Positions 1-6,850 of a stretch of DNA of 6,870 nucleotides are shown piece after piece. How positions within the stretch are numbered: position 1 is the stretch's first letter; each line of letters starts with the position of its first letter. The DNA is from Sphingomonadales bacterium UBA2369. Its GTDB lineage: Bacteria > Pseudomonadota > Alphaproteobacteria > Sphingomonadales > Sphingomonadaceae. The notes beneath the pieces were generated by a model. It worked only from the letters and a program-made list of their open reading frames with translations, made no database searches and was not told where the DNA came from. The position numbers and the translations under genes are program-made. The stretch is from assembly GCA_002344055.1 (NCBI GenBank), contig DDTH01000008.1:192857-199726 (forward strand), read 5' to 3'.

Positions 1-1235
<1,235 letters not shown>

Positions 1236-1361
1236 GATCGCGAATCCTCTCTCTTGTCTGACCCCTGCCTAGCCCGCCGCAGGAGCGGGCGGAAACAAGT
1301 TCACTCCATCAGGAGAAATCAGAAAATCGATCAGACACCCGAATTTGCGGGAAAATCCCGA
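1236..1361 (-). promoter_or_regulatory. katG leader / probable promoter region
   Basis: This 126-base gap is the only non-coding DNA ahead of katG. It contains the ribosome binding site GAGAGGA (1245-1251), a 6-base inverted repeat GCCCGC/GCGGGC with a 7-base loop (1272-1290), and three copies of ATCAG on the plus strand starting at 1308, 1318 and 1330, spaced about one helical turn apart. Just after the upstream stop codon is a 5-base hairpin CGGGA/TCCCG (1348-1360), without a long T-run. I do not see a convincing sigma70 -35/-10 pair or a standard four-part OxyR site. The regulatory role is inferred from position. Confidence 0.45.
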
Positions 1362-1718
1362 TCAACCCTTGGGCAAGGCCAGCGAGCCGAGAACGGCCAG
1401 CAACGCCGCGCCCGCCAACAGCCAGGCGCCAACAAAGGCCGCGCCCAGCACCGCCGCGATCGCCACAGCCGCACCCGCCGGAACCAGCGCCATCAGCCAC
1501 ACGATTGGCGCAAACCGCTGATTTCCGCGCCACGCCACGAACGCCCAGGCCAACGCCACCGCGATCCAGTCCAGGCCGGGCAGATACCAGAGGATCTGCA
1601 CGACCGCGCCGCGTTCGCCCGGCAGCCAACCCGCAACCGCACCGCCAGCCGAAAGATGCAGGCCCGCGGCGCCGAGCAGCAGCAGGGAAGCAAGCAAGAG
1701 GAGGATGCGCGCCAGCAT
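1362..1718 (-). CDS. Small integral membrane protein of unknown function (118 aa)
   Basis: A very hydrophobic 118-residue protein that I cannot assign to a family. Likely membrane segments are residues 4-24 (leucine-rich, could also be an uncleaved signal anchor), about 44-63 (Trp/Leu rich, containing WYLPGLDW), 69-90 and 91-115, giving about four helices. Short charged loops lie near residues 34-36 (GER) and 64-68 (RGNQR); the protein ends LPKG. Its ATG shares the A of the thiE stop (TGATG), and GGAG and GAGGG lie just upstream inside thiE, so translation is probably coupled to thiE. Such coupling suggests co-expression but does not prove a role in thiamine metabolism. Codon use matches its neighbours and the hydrophobic pattern is coherent along its whole length, which supports a real gene rather than a GC-rich shadow frame. 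An inner-membrane location is likely. Confidence 0.8.
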   Translation of the reverse strand: MLARILLLLASLLLLGAAGLHLSAGGAVAGWLPGERGAVVQILWYLPGLDWIAVALAWAFVAWRGNQRFAPIVWLMALVPAGAAVAIAAVLGAAFVGAWLLAGAALLAVLGSLALPKG

Positions 1719-2404
1719 CAGCCCTCACTCCGCAAGGCATCGAAGGCGCGCACTGCCGCAGCCGGGCCTTCCGGATCGTTCCAGACCGCCCCGCAGACCG
1801 CAATGAAATCGGCACCCGCATTGATCAGTGGCCGCGCATTGGCGGGCGTGATCCCCCCGATCGCCACGCAAGGCAATTCGAACAAGGCCGACCACCAGCT
1901 GAGGATCGAAAGTTCGGGCCGGTGCGAACTCGGCTTGGTCATCGTGTCGTAGAACGCCCCGAACGCGACATAGTCCGCGCCGGCATCTCCCGCCTCCATC
2001 GCCAAGTGGCGGCTGTCGTGGCAGGTCACACCGATCTGCGCCGCCGCGCCGAGCAAAGCCCGCGCCTCGCGGGGATCGCCATCGCCCTGCCCCAGATGCA
2101 CGCCGTCCGCGCCGATCCGCTTGGCGAGGCTCACGCTGTCATTGACGATGAAGGCAATGTCCCCTTCGGCGCAGATCGCCTGCAGAGGCTCCGCGAGCCG
2201 CGCCGCCTCATGCTCGCTCACATCCTTCACGCGAAACTGGAACGCCGCGACTGGGCCGCCATCGAGCGCGGCGCGCAGCCGGTCCGGAAATGCGCCGCCG
2301 ACGTCTAGCGGGGAAATGAGATAAAGCTGCCAATCCTCGCGCCTCTGCGGCTCGAAGCGATCGGCGAAATCGGGATGGAGCTTCAGGTCGGGATCATCGG
2401 TCAC
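1718..2404 (-). CDS. thiE: Thiamine phosphate synthase (ThiE family)
   Basis: Cytoplasmic TIM-barrel enzyme joining HMP-pyrophosphate and thiazole phosphate to give thiamine phosphate. Numbering from the GTG at 2404 (228 residues, normal for the family), pyrophosphate-binding Gln56, Arg58 and Lys60 lie in FQFRVKD, Asn88-Asp89 in FIVNDSVSLA, Asp108 in GVHLGQGD, the Thr154-x-Thr156-Lys157 loop in FYDTMTK, and the phosphate-binding glycines in AIGGIT (181-186). The usual GPxxPTxTK loop reads GAFYDTMTK, STH reads TCH, and the last loop has CG where a Ser is common, so this is a divergent branch; a TenI-like role is less likely because the catalytic set is retained. The frame extends to a TTG at 2467, but that codon has no ribosome binding site and the extension crosses a strong hairpin, so I prefer GTG 2404, itself behind a closely spaced AAGGGGG. 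No TPP riboswitch is seen. Confidence 0.88.
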   Translation of the reverse strand: MTDDPDLKLHPDFADRFEPQRREDWQLYLISPLDVGGAFPDRLRAALDGGPVAAFQFRVKDVSEHEAARLAEPLQAICAEGDIAFIVNDSVSLAKRIGADGVHLGQGDGDPREARALLGAAAQIGVTCHDSRHLAMEAGDAGADYVAFGAFYDTMTKPSSHRPELSILSWWSALFELPCVAIGGITPANARPLINAGADFIAVCGAVWNDPEGPAAAVRAFDALRSEG

Positions 2405-2415
2405 ATGCCCCCTTA

Positions 2416-2449
2416 GCCCCGGCTGTTCTTTTGCGGAAGCAGCCGGGGC
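2416..2449. repeat. Perfect 10-bp inverted repeat between the trefoil gene and thiE
   Basis: Arms GCCCCGGCTG (2416-2425) and CAGCCGGGGC (2440-2449) are exact reverse complements around a 14-base loop. The hairpin lies 40-73 bases past the stop of the upstream secreted-protein gene and just before the preferred thiE start. There is no T-run on either strand, so it is not a classical intrinsic terminator; it could be a weak terminator, an mRNA 3' end stabiliser or an attenuator for thiE. The structure is seen directly, its function is inferred. Confidence 0.6.
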
Positions 2450-2488
2450 CGGGATATTGCTTGCCAATGAGCCGCAGCGTTGAAGCGG

Positions 2489-3622
2489 CTACCTGATCGG
2501 CGCGGTCTCCGTGAAACTGGGTGAGGTCGCCTGCCCCTTCACCTCCAGAGACCCCGGCGTGCCGACGTAGAAAATCTCCATCTGGTCTTCCGGGCTCACG
2601 CCGCTGATCGTCACCCGGCCGGTGAAATAGCCGCGGATATCGCTGTAGAATCGCTGACATTCCGCCACCGGAACGCCGGCGCAGTAGAATGCGCCCGCAA
2701 GCCCGCCGGTGATCCCGATACCAATATTCGCAATGCGGTTGAGCACGCGTCCGCCCTCGACGCTGACCACCGCCAGTCGCGGCTGGTGGACGGGCCACAC
2801 GCCCGCAATGCAGCTATGCTGAAAGACGGGGATCACATCCTCCTGGAGCGGCGTCACGCCATCCAGCGACAAGCGCGCCACCCGCTCGTCCACGGAGGTG
2901 GACTGGTCGTCCGCGCGCGCGCCCGGCGTCATTGTGAGCGTGGCCGGATCATACCATTTTACGCGCGCGACGATCAGGCTGCCGAACACGTTGTTGACGC
3001 ATTGCGTGAACTGCCGCGCCGGGCCGGTGCGCATCGGCGGTGGCGGCACCCGCCCCGGATTGTTCACCGCCTCGCGCTCTGTCGCCGGATTGTAGGTCGT
3101 ACTTGGCGTTTGGGCCGTTGCGGCGACGGAAACCCCCGCCCGTTCGCGTCGCCCGAACCCGGGCAGCGCCCACTGCGCGCTCCACCAGCCTGGCTGAGCC
3201 TGGCTGACCTCAAGCTGTCCACGCTCGATATGCAGGGCCTGTCCGGACCCGTTAGCGATCGTGTAGGTGCCCTCAGGCGTTTGGGTTACCGTCCATCGGG
3301 CGGCGGGTGTATCACTGGAGACCCCCTGCGTGATGGGGCTGCCCGAATGCAGGTAGCGTTGCGTGTAGCGATTGCGGATCGCAAAGACGTTCTGACCGAA
3401 ACGAGGCAGTTCCTCGAACGTCCAGTCCGCGCTCCATGCACCGGCATGTATCGGCGACGATGCCGGGTTCCCTGTTTCCGTGTTGATCAGCTGATCGGGC
3501 TTCCACCGATTGCGTATCTGGACAAACTCGGACTGGGCAAACGCAGGTGTCGCGGCCGCCAAGCCCATGAAAATTGCGAACGCCGACAATATTACGGCCA
3601 GTTTCGGAAGCCTGATCGCCAT
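2489..3622 (-). CDS. Secreted protein with ricin-like beta-trefoil N-terminal region and unknown C-terminal domain
   Basis: A 377-residue exported protein I do not recognise by name. Residues 1-29 are a typical Sec signal peptide (charged MAIRLPK, hydrophobic core, likely cut after AFA). Residues 33-72, 79-115 and 119-156 form three similar units, with starts such as FVQIRNRW, VFAIRNRY and TYTIANGS, and a Trp near each end (W67, W110, W151). This is the pattern of a ricin-type beta-trefoil, a fold that often binds sugars. A Pro-rich linker (about 173-201, with PPPP) leads to a C-terminal domain with four cysteines (208, 271, 314, 322), suited to two disulfides, and a Gly/Ile-rich stretch at 297-313. 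A periplasmic or extracellular location is likely. The ATG at 3622 is chosen because AAGGGG sits six bases upstream and the signal peptide begins there; an ATG at 3646 would add eight residues. It sits alone between fda and thiE with sizeable gaps, and probably has its own promoter. Confidence 0.82.
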   Translation of the reverse strand: MAIRLPKLAVILSAFAIFMGLAAATPAFAQSEFVQIRNRWKPDQLINTETGNPASSPIHAGAWSADWTFEELPRFGQNVFAIRNRYTQRYLHSGSPITQGVSSDTPAARWTVTQTPEGTYTIANGSGQALHIERGQLEVSQAQPGWWSAQWALPGFGRRERAGVSVAATAQTPSTTYNPATEREAVNNPGRVPPPPMRTGPARQFTQCVNNVFGSLIVARVKWYDPATLTMTPGARADDQSTSVDERVARLSLDGVTPLQEDVIPVFQHSCIAGVWPVHQPRLAVVSVEGGRVLNRIANIGIGITGGLAGAFYCAGVPVAECQRFYSDIRGYFTGRVTISGVSPEDQMEIFYVGTPGSLEVKGQATSPSFTETAPIR

Positions 3623-3628
3623 GATTGT

Positions 3629-3634
3629 CCCCTT
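3629..3634 (-). promoter_or_regulatory. Ribosome binding site deciding the start of the trefoil gene
   Basis: AAGGGG on the minus strand, six bases before the ATG at 3622. It supports this codon over the in-frame ATG at 3646, because the signal peptide n-region begins exactly at 3622. Confidence 0.65.
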
Positions 3635-3662
3635 CCCACCGGGCATAGGAGCAATGCATTCA

Positions 3663-3678
3663 CCTGCCCGTTGGCAGG
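3663..3678. repeat. Short hairpin in the leader of the trefoil gene
   Basis: CCTGCC (3663-3668) and GGCAGG (3673-3678) can pair around a four-base loop. The hairpin lies about 40 bases before the start codon at 3622, in the probable 5' untranslated region. There is no T-run. It could affect mRNA stability or translation, but the short stem may also be chance. Confidence 0.35.
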
Positions 3679-3730
3679 CATCTTAGCTTACGGCACCGCC
3701 GGAAACCAAAGCGAGTCTTGGTGGCCCGCT

Positions 3731-3745
3731 ATAACGTAACGGTAT
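3731..3745. promoter_or_regulatory. Imperfect palindrome, candidate operator ahead of the trefoil gene
   Basis: ATAACGTAACGGTAT pairs at six of seven positions about its central base. It lies within the 174-base gap between fda and the secreted-protein gene, about 110-120 bases before that start codon, in DNA clearly less GC-rich than the genes. An outer 8-base inverted repeat (ACCAAAGC at 3705-3712, GCTTTGGT at 3754-3761) surrounds it. TTATAG on the minus strand (overlapping the palindrome) resembles a -10 box, but no good -35 box is found at the right distance. An operator role is inference. Confidence 0.35.
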
Positions 3746-3763
3746 CGCAATGAGCTTTGGTAC

Positions 3764-3783
3764 GGGGCGCCGCTGGCCGCCCC
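3764..3783 (-). terminator. GC-rich hairpin after fda, possible terminator
   Basis: GGGGCG (3764-3769) and CGCCCC (3778-3783) can form a six-base stem with an eight-base loop, 13 bases after the fda stop codon in the direction of transcription. No T-run follows, so if it ends transcription it does so weakly or with Rho. Its position after the last gene of the tightly packed pgk unit is what suggests a terminator. Confidence 0.4.
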
Positions 3784-3796
3784 CCACGCCGCGCGA

Positions 3797-4699
3797 TCAG
3801 CCATCCTTCACGGTCGAAGCTTTGTAGATTTCGTCGATTGCTTCGCCGAGCGCCGCGTCAAACTCTGCATCACTCATCTGCGCGCGCAGATCTTCCAGAA
3901 GGGCGCGGCTGAAGCTTGCGATGATGCCTCGGTTCCTGGCCAGTTCGGCGCAGGCCTCCGGGCGCTTGTAACCGCCCGAAAGCGCCACGACGCGCAGCAC
4001 GCGCGGGTGATCGACAAGGCTGTCGAACAGGCCGGGTTCGACCGGCAGGCTCAATTTCAGCATCACTTGTTGATCATCGGGCAGCCCGTCCAGCGCCTCG
4101 GTTAGCTCGGCCAGCAGGATCGCGTCCGCCTCGGCGCGCTCCGGACTCTTGATGTTCACTTCCGGCTCGATGATCGGGACCAGTCCGGCGGCCAGCACCT
4201 GCTGCCCAATTTCGAACTGCTGCTTCACGACGGCAGCGATGCCCGCCGGGTTCGCCAAATTGATGACCGAGCGCTCCTTGGTACCGAACACGCCAAGATC
4301 GCGGGCGCGTGCCAGCAAGGCGTTCAATTCCGGCATCGGCTTCATCAGCTGGACGCCATTGGCTTCGTCTTCCAGCCCCTTGTCGATCTTGATGAACGGC
4401 ACGACGCCGCGGCCGCGCAGCACTTCCGGAACCGGCTTGCCGTCGATCTCGCCGTTCATGGTCTTTTCGAACAGGATCGCGCCGATCACCTTGTCGCCGG
4501 CGAAGGCGGGCGAGGTGATGATGCGGCTGCGCATCTTGTGGATCAGGCCGAACATCTCCTCATCGCCCGAATAGGCGCTTTCCTCGATGCCATAGCCCTT
4601 CAGCGCCTTGGGCGTGGAGCCGCCGCTCTGGTCGAGCGCGGCGATGAAGCCTTTGCCACTCTCGATCTGGGCGGTCATGTCTTCCTGAGTCCTGGTCAT
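3797..4699 (-). CDS. fda: Class I fructose-bisphosphate aldolase
   Basis: Cytoplasmic Schiff-base (metal-independent) aldolase that reversibly splits fructose 1,6-bisphosphate into dihydroxyacetone phosphate and glyceraldehyde 3-phosphate (EC 4.1.2.13). At 300 residues it matches the short bacterial class I type known from Staphylococcus aureus (about 296). Conserved blocks are GKGFIAALDQSGGSTPKAL (15-33), the FxKxDKG region (102-108), NGVQLMKP (114-121), PIIEPEVNI (175-183) with acid/base Glu178, VMLKLSLPVEP (212-222) with Schiff-base Lys215, and VVALSGGYKR, which binds phosphate. The 37-residue distance from Glu178 to Lys215 is the same as in the S. aureus enzyme as I recall it. The ATG at 4699 follows AAGGAAG by five bases; the internal ATG at codon 8 would leave an unusually short N-terminus. 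It lies 26 bases after the DUF481 gene and is probably co-transcribed with pgk, serving glycolysis or gluconeogenesis. Confidence 0.96.
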   Translation of the reverse strand: MTRTQEDMTAQIESGKGFIAALDQSGGSTPKALKGYGIEESAYSGDEEMFGLIHKMRSRIITSPAFAGDKVIGAILFEKTMNGEIDGKPVPEVLRGRGVVPFIKIDKGLEDEANGVQLMKPMPELNALLARARDLGVFGTKERSVINLANPAGIAAVVKQQFEIGQQVLAAGLVPIIEPEVNIKSPERAEADAILLAELTEALDGLPDDQQVMLKLSLPVEPGLFDSLVDHPRVLRVVALSGGYKRPEACAELARNRGIIASFSRALLEDLRAQMSDAEFDAALGEAIDEIYKASTVKDG

Positions 4700-4725
4700 G
4701 GGTACTTCCTTCGAACGGGAGTGAA

Positions 4726-5634
4726 TCAGAATCCGACGATGAGCGTCGCACGGCTCGTCGTGTCGAGGCGGTCGATGCCACGCAGCACATCTTCCTCATA
4801 ACGCACGTCATAGGACAGGCGCATGCTGAACGGGCCGAGCAAGCGGGTGTCGAGCGAGGTTACCGCGTGACCATTGCCATTGTCGCGGTCGATGAAGAGC
4901 GTACCGGTCTGCTTGAGCGAGACGCGTGGGGCCACGCGCCAGGTCAAATCAAGCGAAGCGCGGCCCGCGATCGAACCGAACGGCTCCCCGGCGCGGACAT
5001 CGGTATGCCGGAAGGCGGGTCCGCCCTCAATCTCGACCTGAAGATTGCGCTCGCCGACCAGACGATAGCCCGCGCCGACCGCGGCGGTGTAACGCGCAGC
5101 GACACTCACGAGCGGATCGCGCTCGAACTGGGCGAGGCCATAGGCATAAGTGCGCGGGTCGAGTTGCCGGCGCGGTTGCCAGCGGCCGCTCGCACGGTCG
5201 ACGGTCCGAATCCCGTTGGATTCCTGGATCTCGATCCGCCCGTCCAGCCGGTGACTCCAGGCGATGCCTTCGCGCTTCCCGGAAAGCGATGCGAACAGGC
5301 CCAGATGATCGCTGCTCCCGGTCGCGCGCACGGCGCCCAGTTCAGCCTGCCCTTCCCAATGATCGAGCGGGCTGGAGCGCGCCAATTCCGCCCGCCGCTC
5401 CGCCTGACGCGTCCGTTCGGCCTCGGCGCGTGCTTCAAGGAAGGCGCGGTGGATCGTCTCGATCTCGGCACGCGCCGCGGGGTGCGCAGCGATGGCGAAG
5501 CGCACGACCGCCGCCACCGCCGGAGCGTCGCCGCTGCTCACGGCCTGATCGATCACTGCTCGCACCGCGTCCGGCAAGACGGGCGGGCGCGGCGCCTCGA
5601 GCGTCGGCGTCGATGCGAGGAGGAGAAAAATCAT
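4726..5634 (-). CDS. DUF481 family outer-membrane beta-barrel protein with helical N-terminus
   Basis: Residues about 93-302 show the DUF481 pattern: alternating polar and hydrophobic strands, YAYGLAQFERDPL then RYTAAVGAGYRL (the usual erD...rYtlgaGlGYrl), EGGPAFR, and a C-terminal Phe (LIVGF) typical of outer-membrane barrels recognised by the BAM complex. Function is unknown. Residues 19-86 are Ala/Glu/Arg-rich helix, probably a periplasmic coiled stretch, ending with a highly charged part (EARAEAERTRQAERRAEL). The signal peptide is weak: MIFLLLAS is short and lacks the usual positive charge, yet the in-frame pgk stop six bases before the ATG excludes an upstream start, so export relies on this sequence or a later start. 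The gene begins three bases after pgk, in the same reading frame, and ends 26 bases before fda, so it is very likely co-transcribed. The barrel assignment is firm at family level; the cargo or partner cannot be read from the sequence. Confidence 0.88.
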   Translation of the reverse strand: MIFLLLASTPTLEAPRPPVLPDAVRAVIDQAVSSGDAPAVAAVVRFAIAAHPAARAEIETIHRAFLEARAEAERTRQAERRAELARSSPLDHWEGQAELGAVRATGSSDHLGLFASLSGKREGIAWSHRLDGRIEIQESNGIRTVDRASGRWQPRRQLDPRTYAYGLAQFERDPLVSVAARYTAAVGAGYRLVGERNLQVEIEGGPAFRHTDVRAGEPFGSIAGRASLDLTWRVAPRVSLKQTGTLFIDRDNGNGHAVTSLDTRLLGPFSMRLSYDVRYEEDVLRGIDRLDTTSRATLIVGF

Positions 5635-5637
5635 GAT

Positions 5638-6840
5638 TCAGTGCTGCAGGGCCTTCACGCCCGGCAATTCCTTGCCTTCCATCCATTCTAGGAAAGCGCC
5701 GCCCGCGGTCGAGACGAAGGTGAAATCGTCCGCAACGCCGGCGTGGTTCAGGGCCGCGACGGTATCGCCGCCGCCGGCGACCGAGACAAGGCTGCCTTCC
5801 TGCGTCAGCGCCGCGGCAGTGCGGGCGAGCGCGACGGTGGCGGCATCGAAGGGCGGCGTCTCAAACGCGCCCAGGGGGCCGTTCCAGACAAGCGTCCGGC
5901 AATTCTTCAGCGCGTCGGCGAGGGCCTCGACGGCGGCGGGACCGATGTCGAGGATCATCTCGTCCTCGGCGACCTCGTGGACATTGCAGGTGCGCAAGCT
6001 CGGTGGGTTGGCCGCGAATTCCTTCGCGACCACAACGTCATAGGGCAAATGGACGGTGCAATTGGCCTTGTCGGCGGCCTCCATGATCGCCTCGGCCGTC
6101 GGCGCGAGATCATGCTCGCACAGCGACTTGCCGACCTTCACCCCGCGCGCGGCCAGGAAGGTGTTGGCCATGCCGCCGCCGATGATCAGATGATCGACCT
6201 GGCCGACCAGATTGTGCAGCACGTCGAGCTTGGTCGAGACCTTCGCCCCGCCGACCACGGCCGCGACCGGGCGCTCCGGATTGCCGAGCGCCTGTTCCAG
6301 CGCGTTCAGCTCCTTCTCCATCGCCCGGCCCGCGAAGCCGGGCAGCAGGTGTGCGATGCCCTCGGTCGAGGCGTGGGCGCGATGCGCGGCGGAGAAGGCG
6401 TCGTTGACATAATAGTCGCCGATCGCGGCCATCCCCTTAGCCAGCTCCAGATCGTTCTTTTCCTCGCCCGCGTGGAAGCGCGTGTTTTCGAGGATCGCCA
6501 CGGCGCCCGGCTGCATCATGCCCACATACTGCGTGGCAAGATCGCCGACGCAGTCGCCGATGAAACCGACGGTCCGCCCCAGCACCTGCTCGTACGGGCG
6601 GGTGACGATCGACAGCGACATGTCCGGCCGCTTCGCGCCCTTCGGCCGGCCGAAATGGGCAAGCAAAAGGACGATCGCGCCCTTGTCGGCCAGTTCGGTC
6701 ACGGTCGGCAGGGTGGCGCGCAGGCGGGTGTCGTCCGTGACCGCGCCATCCTGCATCGGCACGTTCAGATCGACGCGCACGAGCACGCGCTTGCCGTGAA
6801 CGTCGCCGATATCGTCGAGGGTCTTGAACGCGGTCATCAT
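5638..6840 (-). CDS. pgk: Phosphoglycerate kinase
   Basis: Cytoplasmic glycolytic/gluconeogenic enzyme moving a phosphate between 1,3-bisphosphoglycerate and ADP (EC 2.7.2.3). Its 400 residues are full length. The N-terminal substrate domain has RVDLNVP (22-28), Arg39, AHFGRPKG (61-68), ENTRFHAGEEKND (118-130, with Arg121) and NDAFSAAHRAHAST (146-159, with Arg154). The nucleotide domain has GGAKVSTK (197-204), IIGGGMANTF (219-228), VWNGPLGAFE (318-327) and AGGGDTVAAL (355-364), then STAGGAFLEWMEGKELPG near the end. All expected basic substrate residues are present. Two adjacent ATG codons (6840 and 6837) follow the strong ribosome binding site GGAGGAG; either could be used. It is the first gene of the pgk - DUF481 - fda set; a gap gene upstream would be usual but lies outside the window. 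Confidence 0.98.
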   Translation of the reverse strand: MMTAFKTLDDIGDVHGKRVLVRVDLNVPMQDGAVTDDTRLRATLPTVTELADKGAIVLLLAHFGRPKGAKRPDMSLSIVTRPYEQVLGRTVGFIGDCVGDLATQYVGMMQPGAVAILENTRFHAGEEKNDLELAKGMAAIGDYYVNDAFSAAHRAHASTEGIAHLLPGFAGRAMEKELNALEQALGNPERPVAAVVGGAKVSTKLDVLHNLVGQVDHLIIGGGMANTFLAARGVKVGKSLCEHDLAPTAEAIMEAADKANCTVHLPYDVVVAKEFAANPPSLRTCNVHEVAEDEMILDIGPAAVEALADALKNCRTLVWNGPLGAFETPPFDAATVALARTAAALTQEGSLVSVAGGGDTVAALNHAGVADDFTFVSTAGGAFLEWMEGKELPGVKALQH

Positions 6841-6843
6841 CGT

Positions 6844-6850
6844 CTCCTCC
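6844..6850 (-). promoter_or_regulatory. Strong ribosome binding site of pgk
   Basis: GGAGGAG on the minus strand ends three bases before the first of two tandem ATG codons and six before the second. The spacing slightly favours the second ATG (6837). Its 5' end overlaps the palindrome at 6849-6870, so hairpin formation could partly cover the site. Confidence 0.7.

Noticed and set aside
1236..1361. Standard OxyR binding site (ATAG-N7-CTAT repeats) ahead of katG
   Set aside because: No matching spaced ATAG/CTAT elements are present.
1505..2308. A 267-codon plus-strand frame opposite thiE and the membrane protein
   Set aside because: It has low-complexity Arg/Pro-rich content, no recognisable motif, and is fully explained by the minus-strand genes.
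2402..2488. TPP riboswitch upstream of thiE
   Set aside because: The gap is short and shows no CUGAGA-type core; the only structure is a simple hairpin.
2786..3739. A 317-codon plus-strand frame covering the trefoil gene
   Set aside because: The minus-strand frame has a signal peptide, a ribosome binding site and internal repeats; the plus frame has none of these and runs through the promoter region.
4867..5691. Plus-strand frames of 236-274 codons opposite the DUF481 gene
   Set aside because: These are antisense shadows with Arg/Pro-rich composition, while the minus-strand frame has clear DUF481 features and correct spacing to its neighbours.
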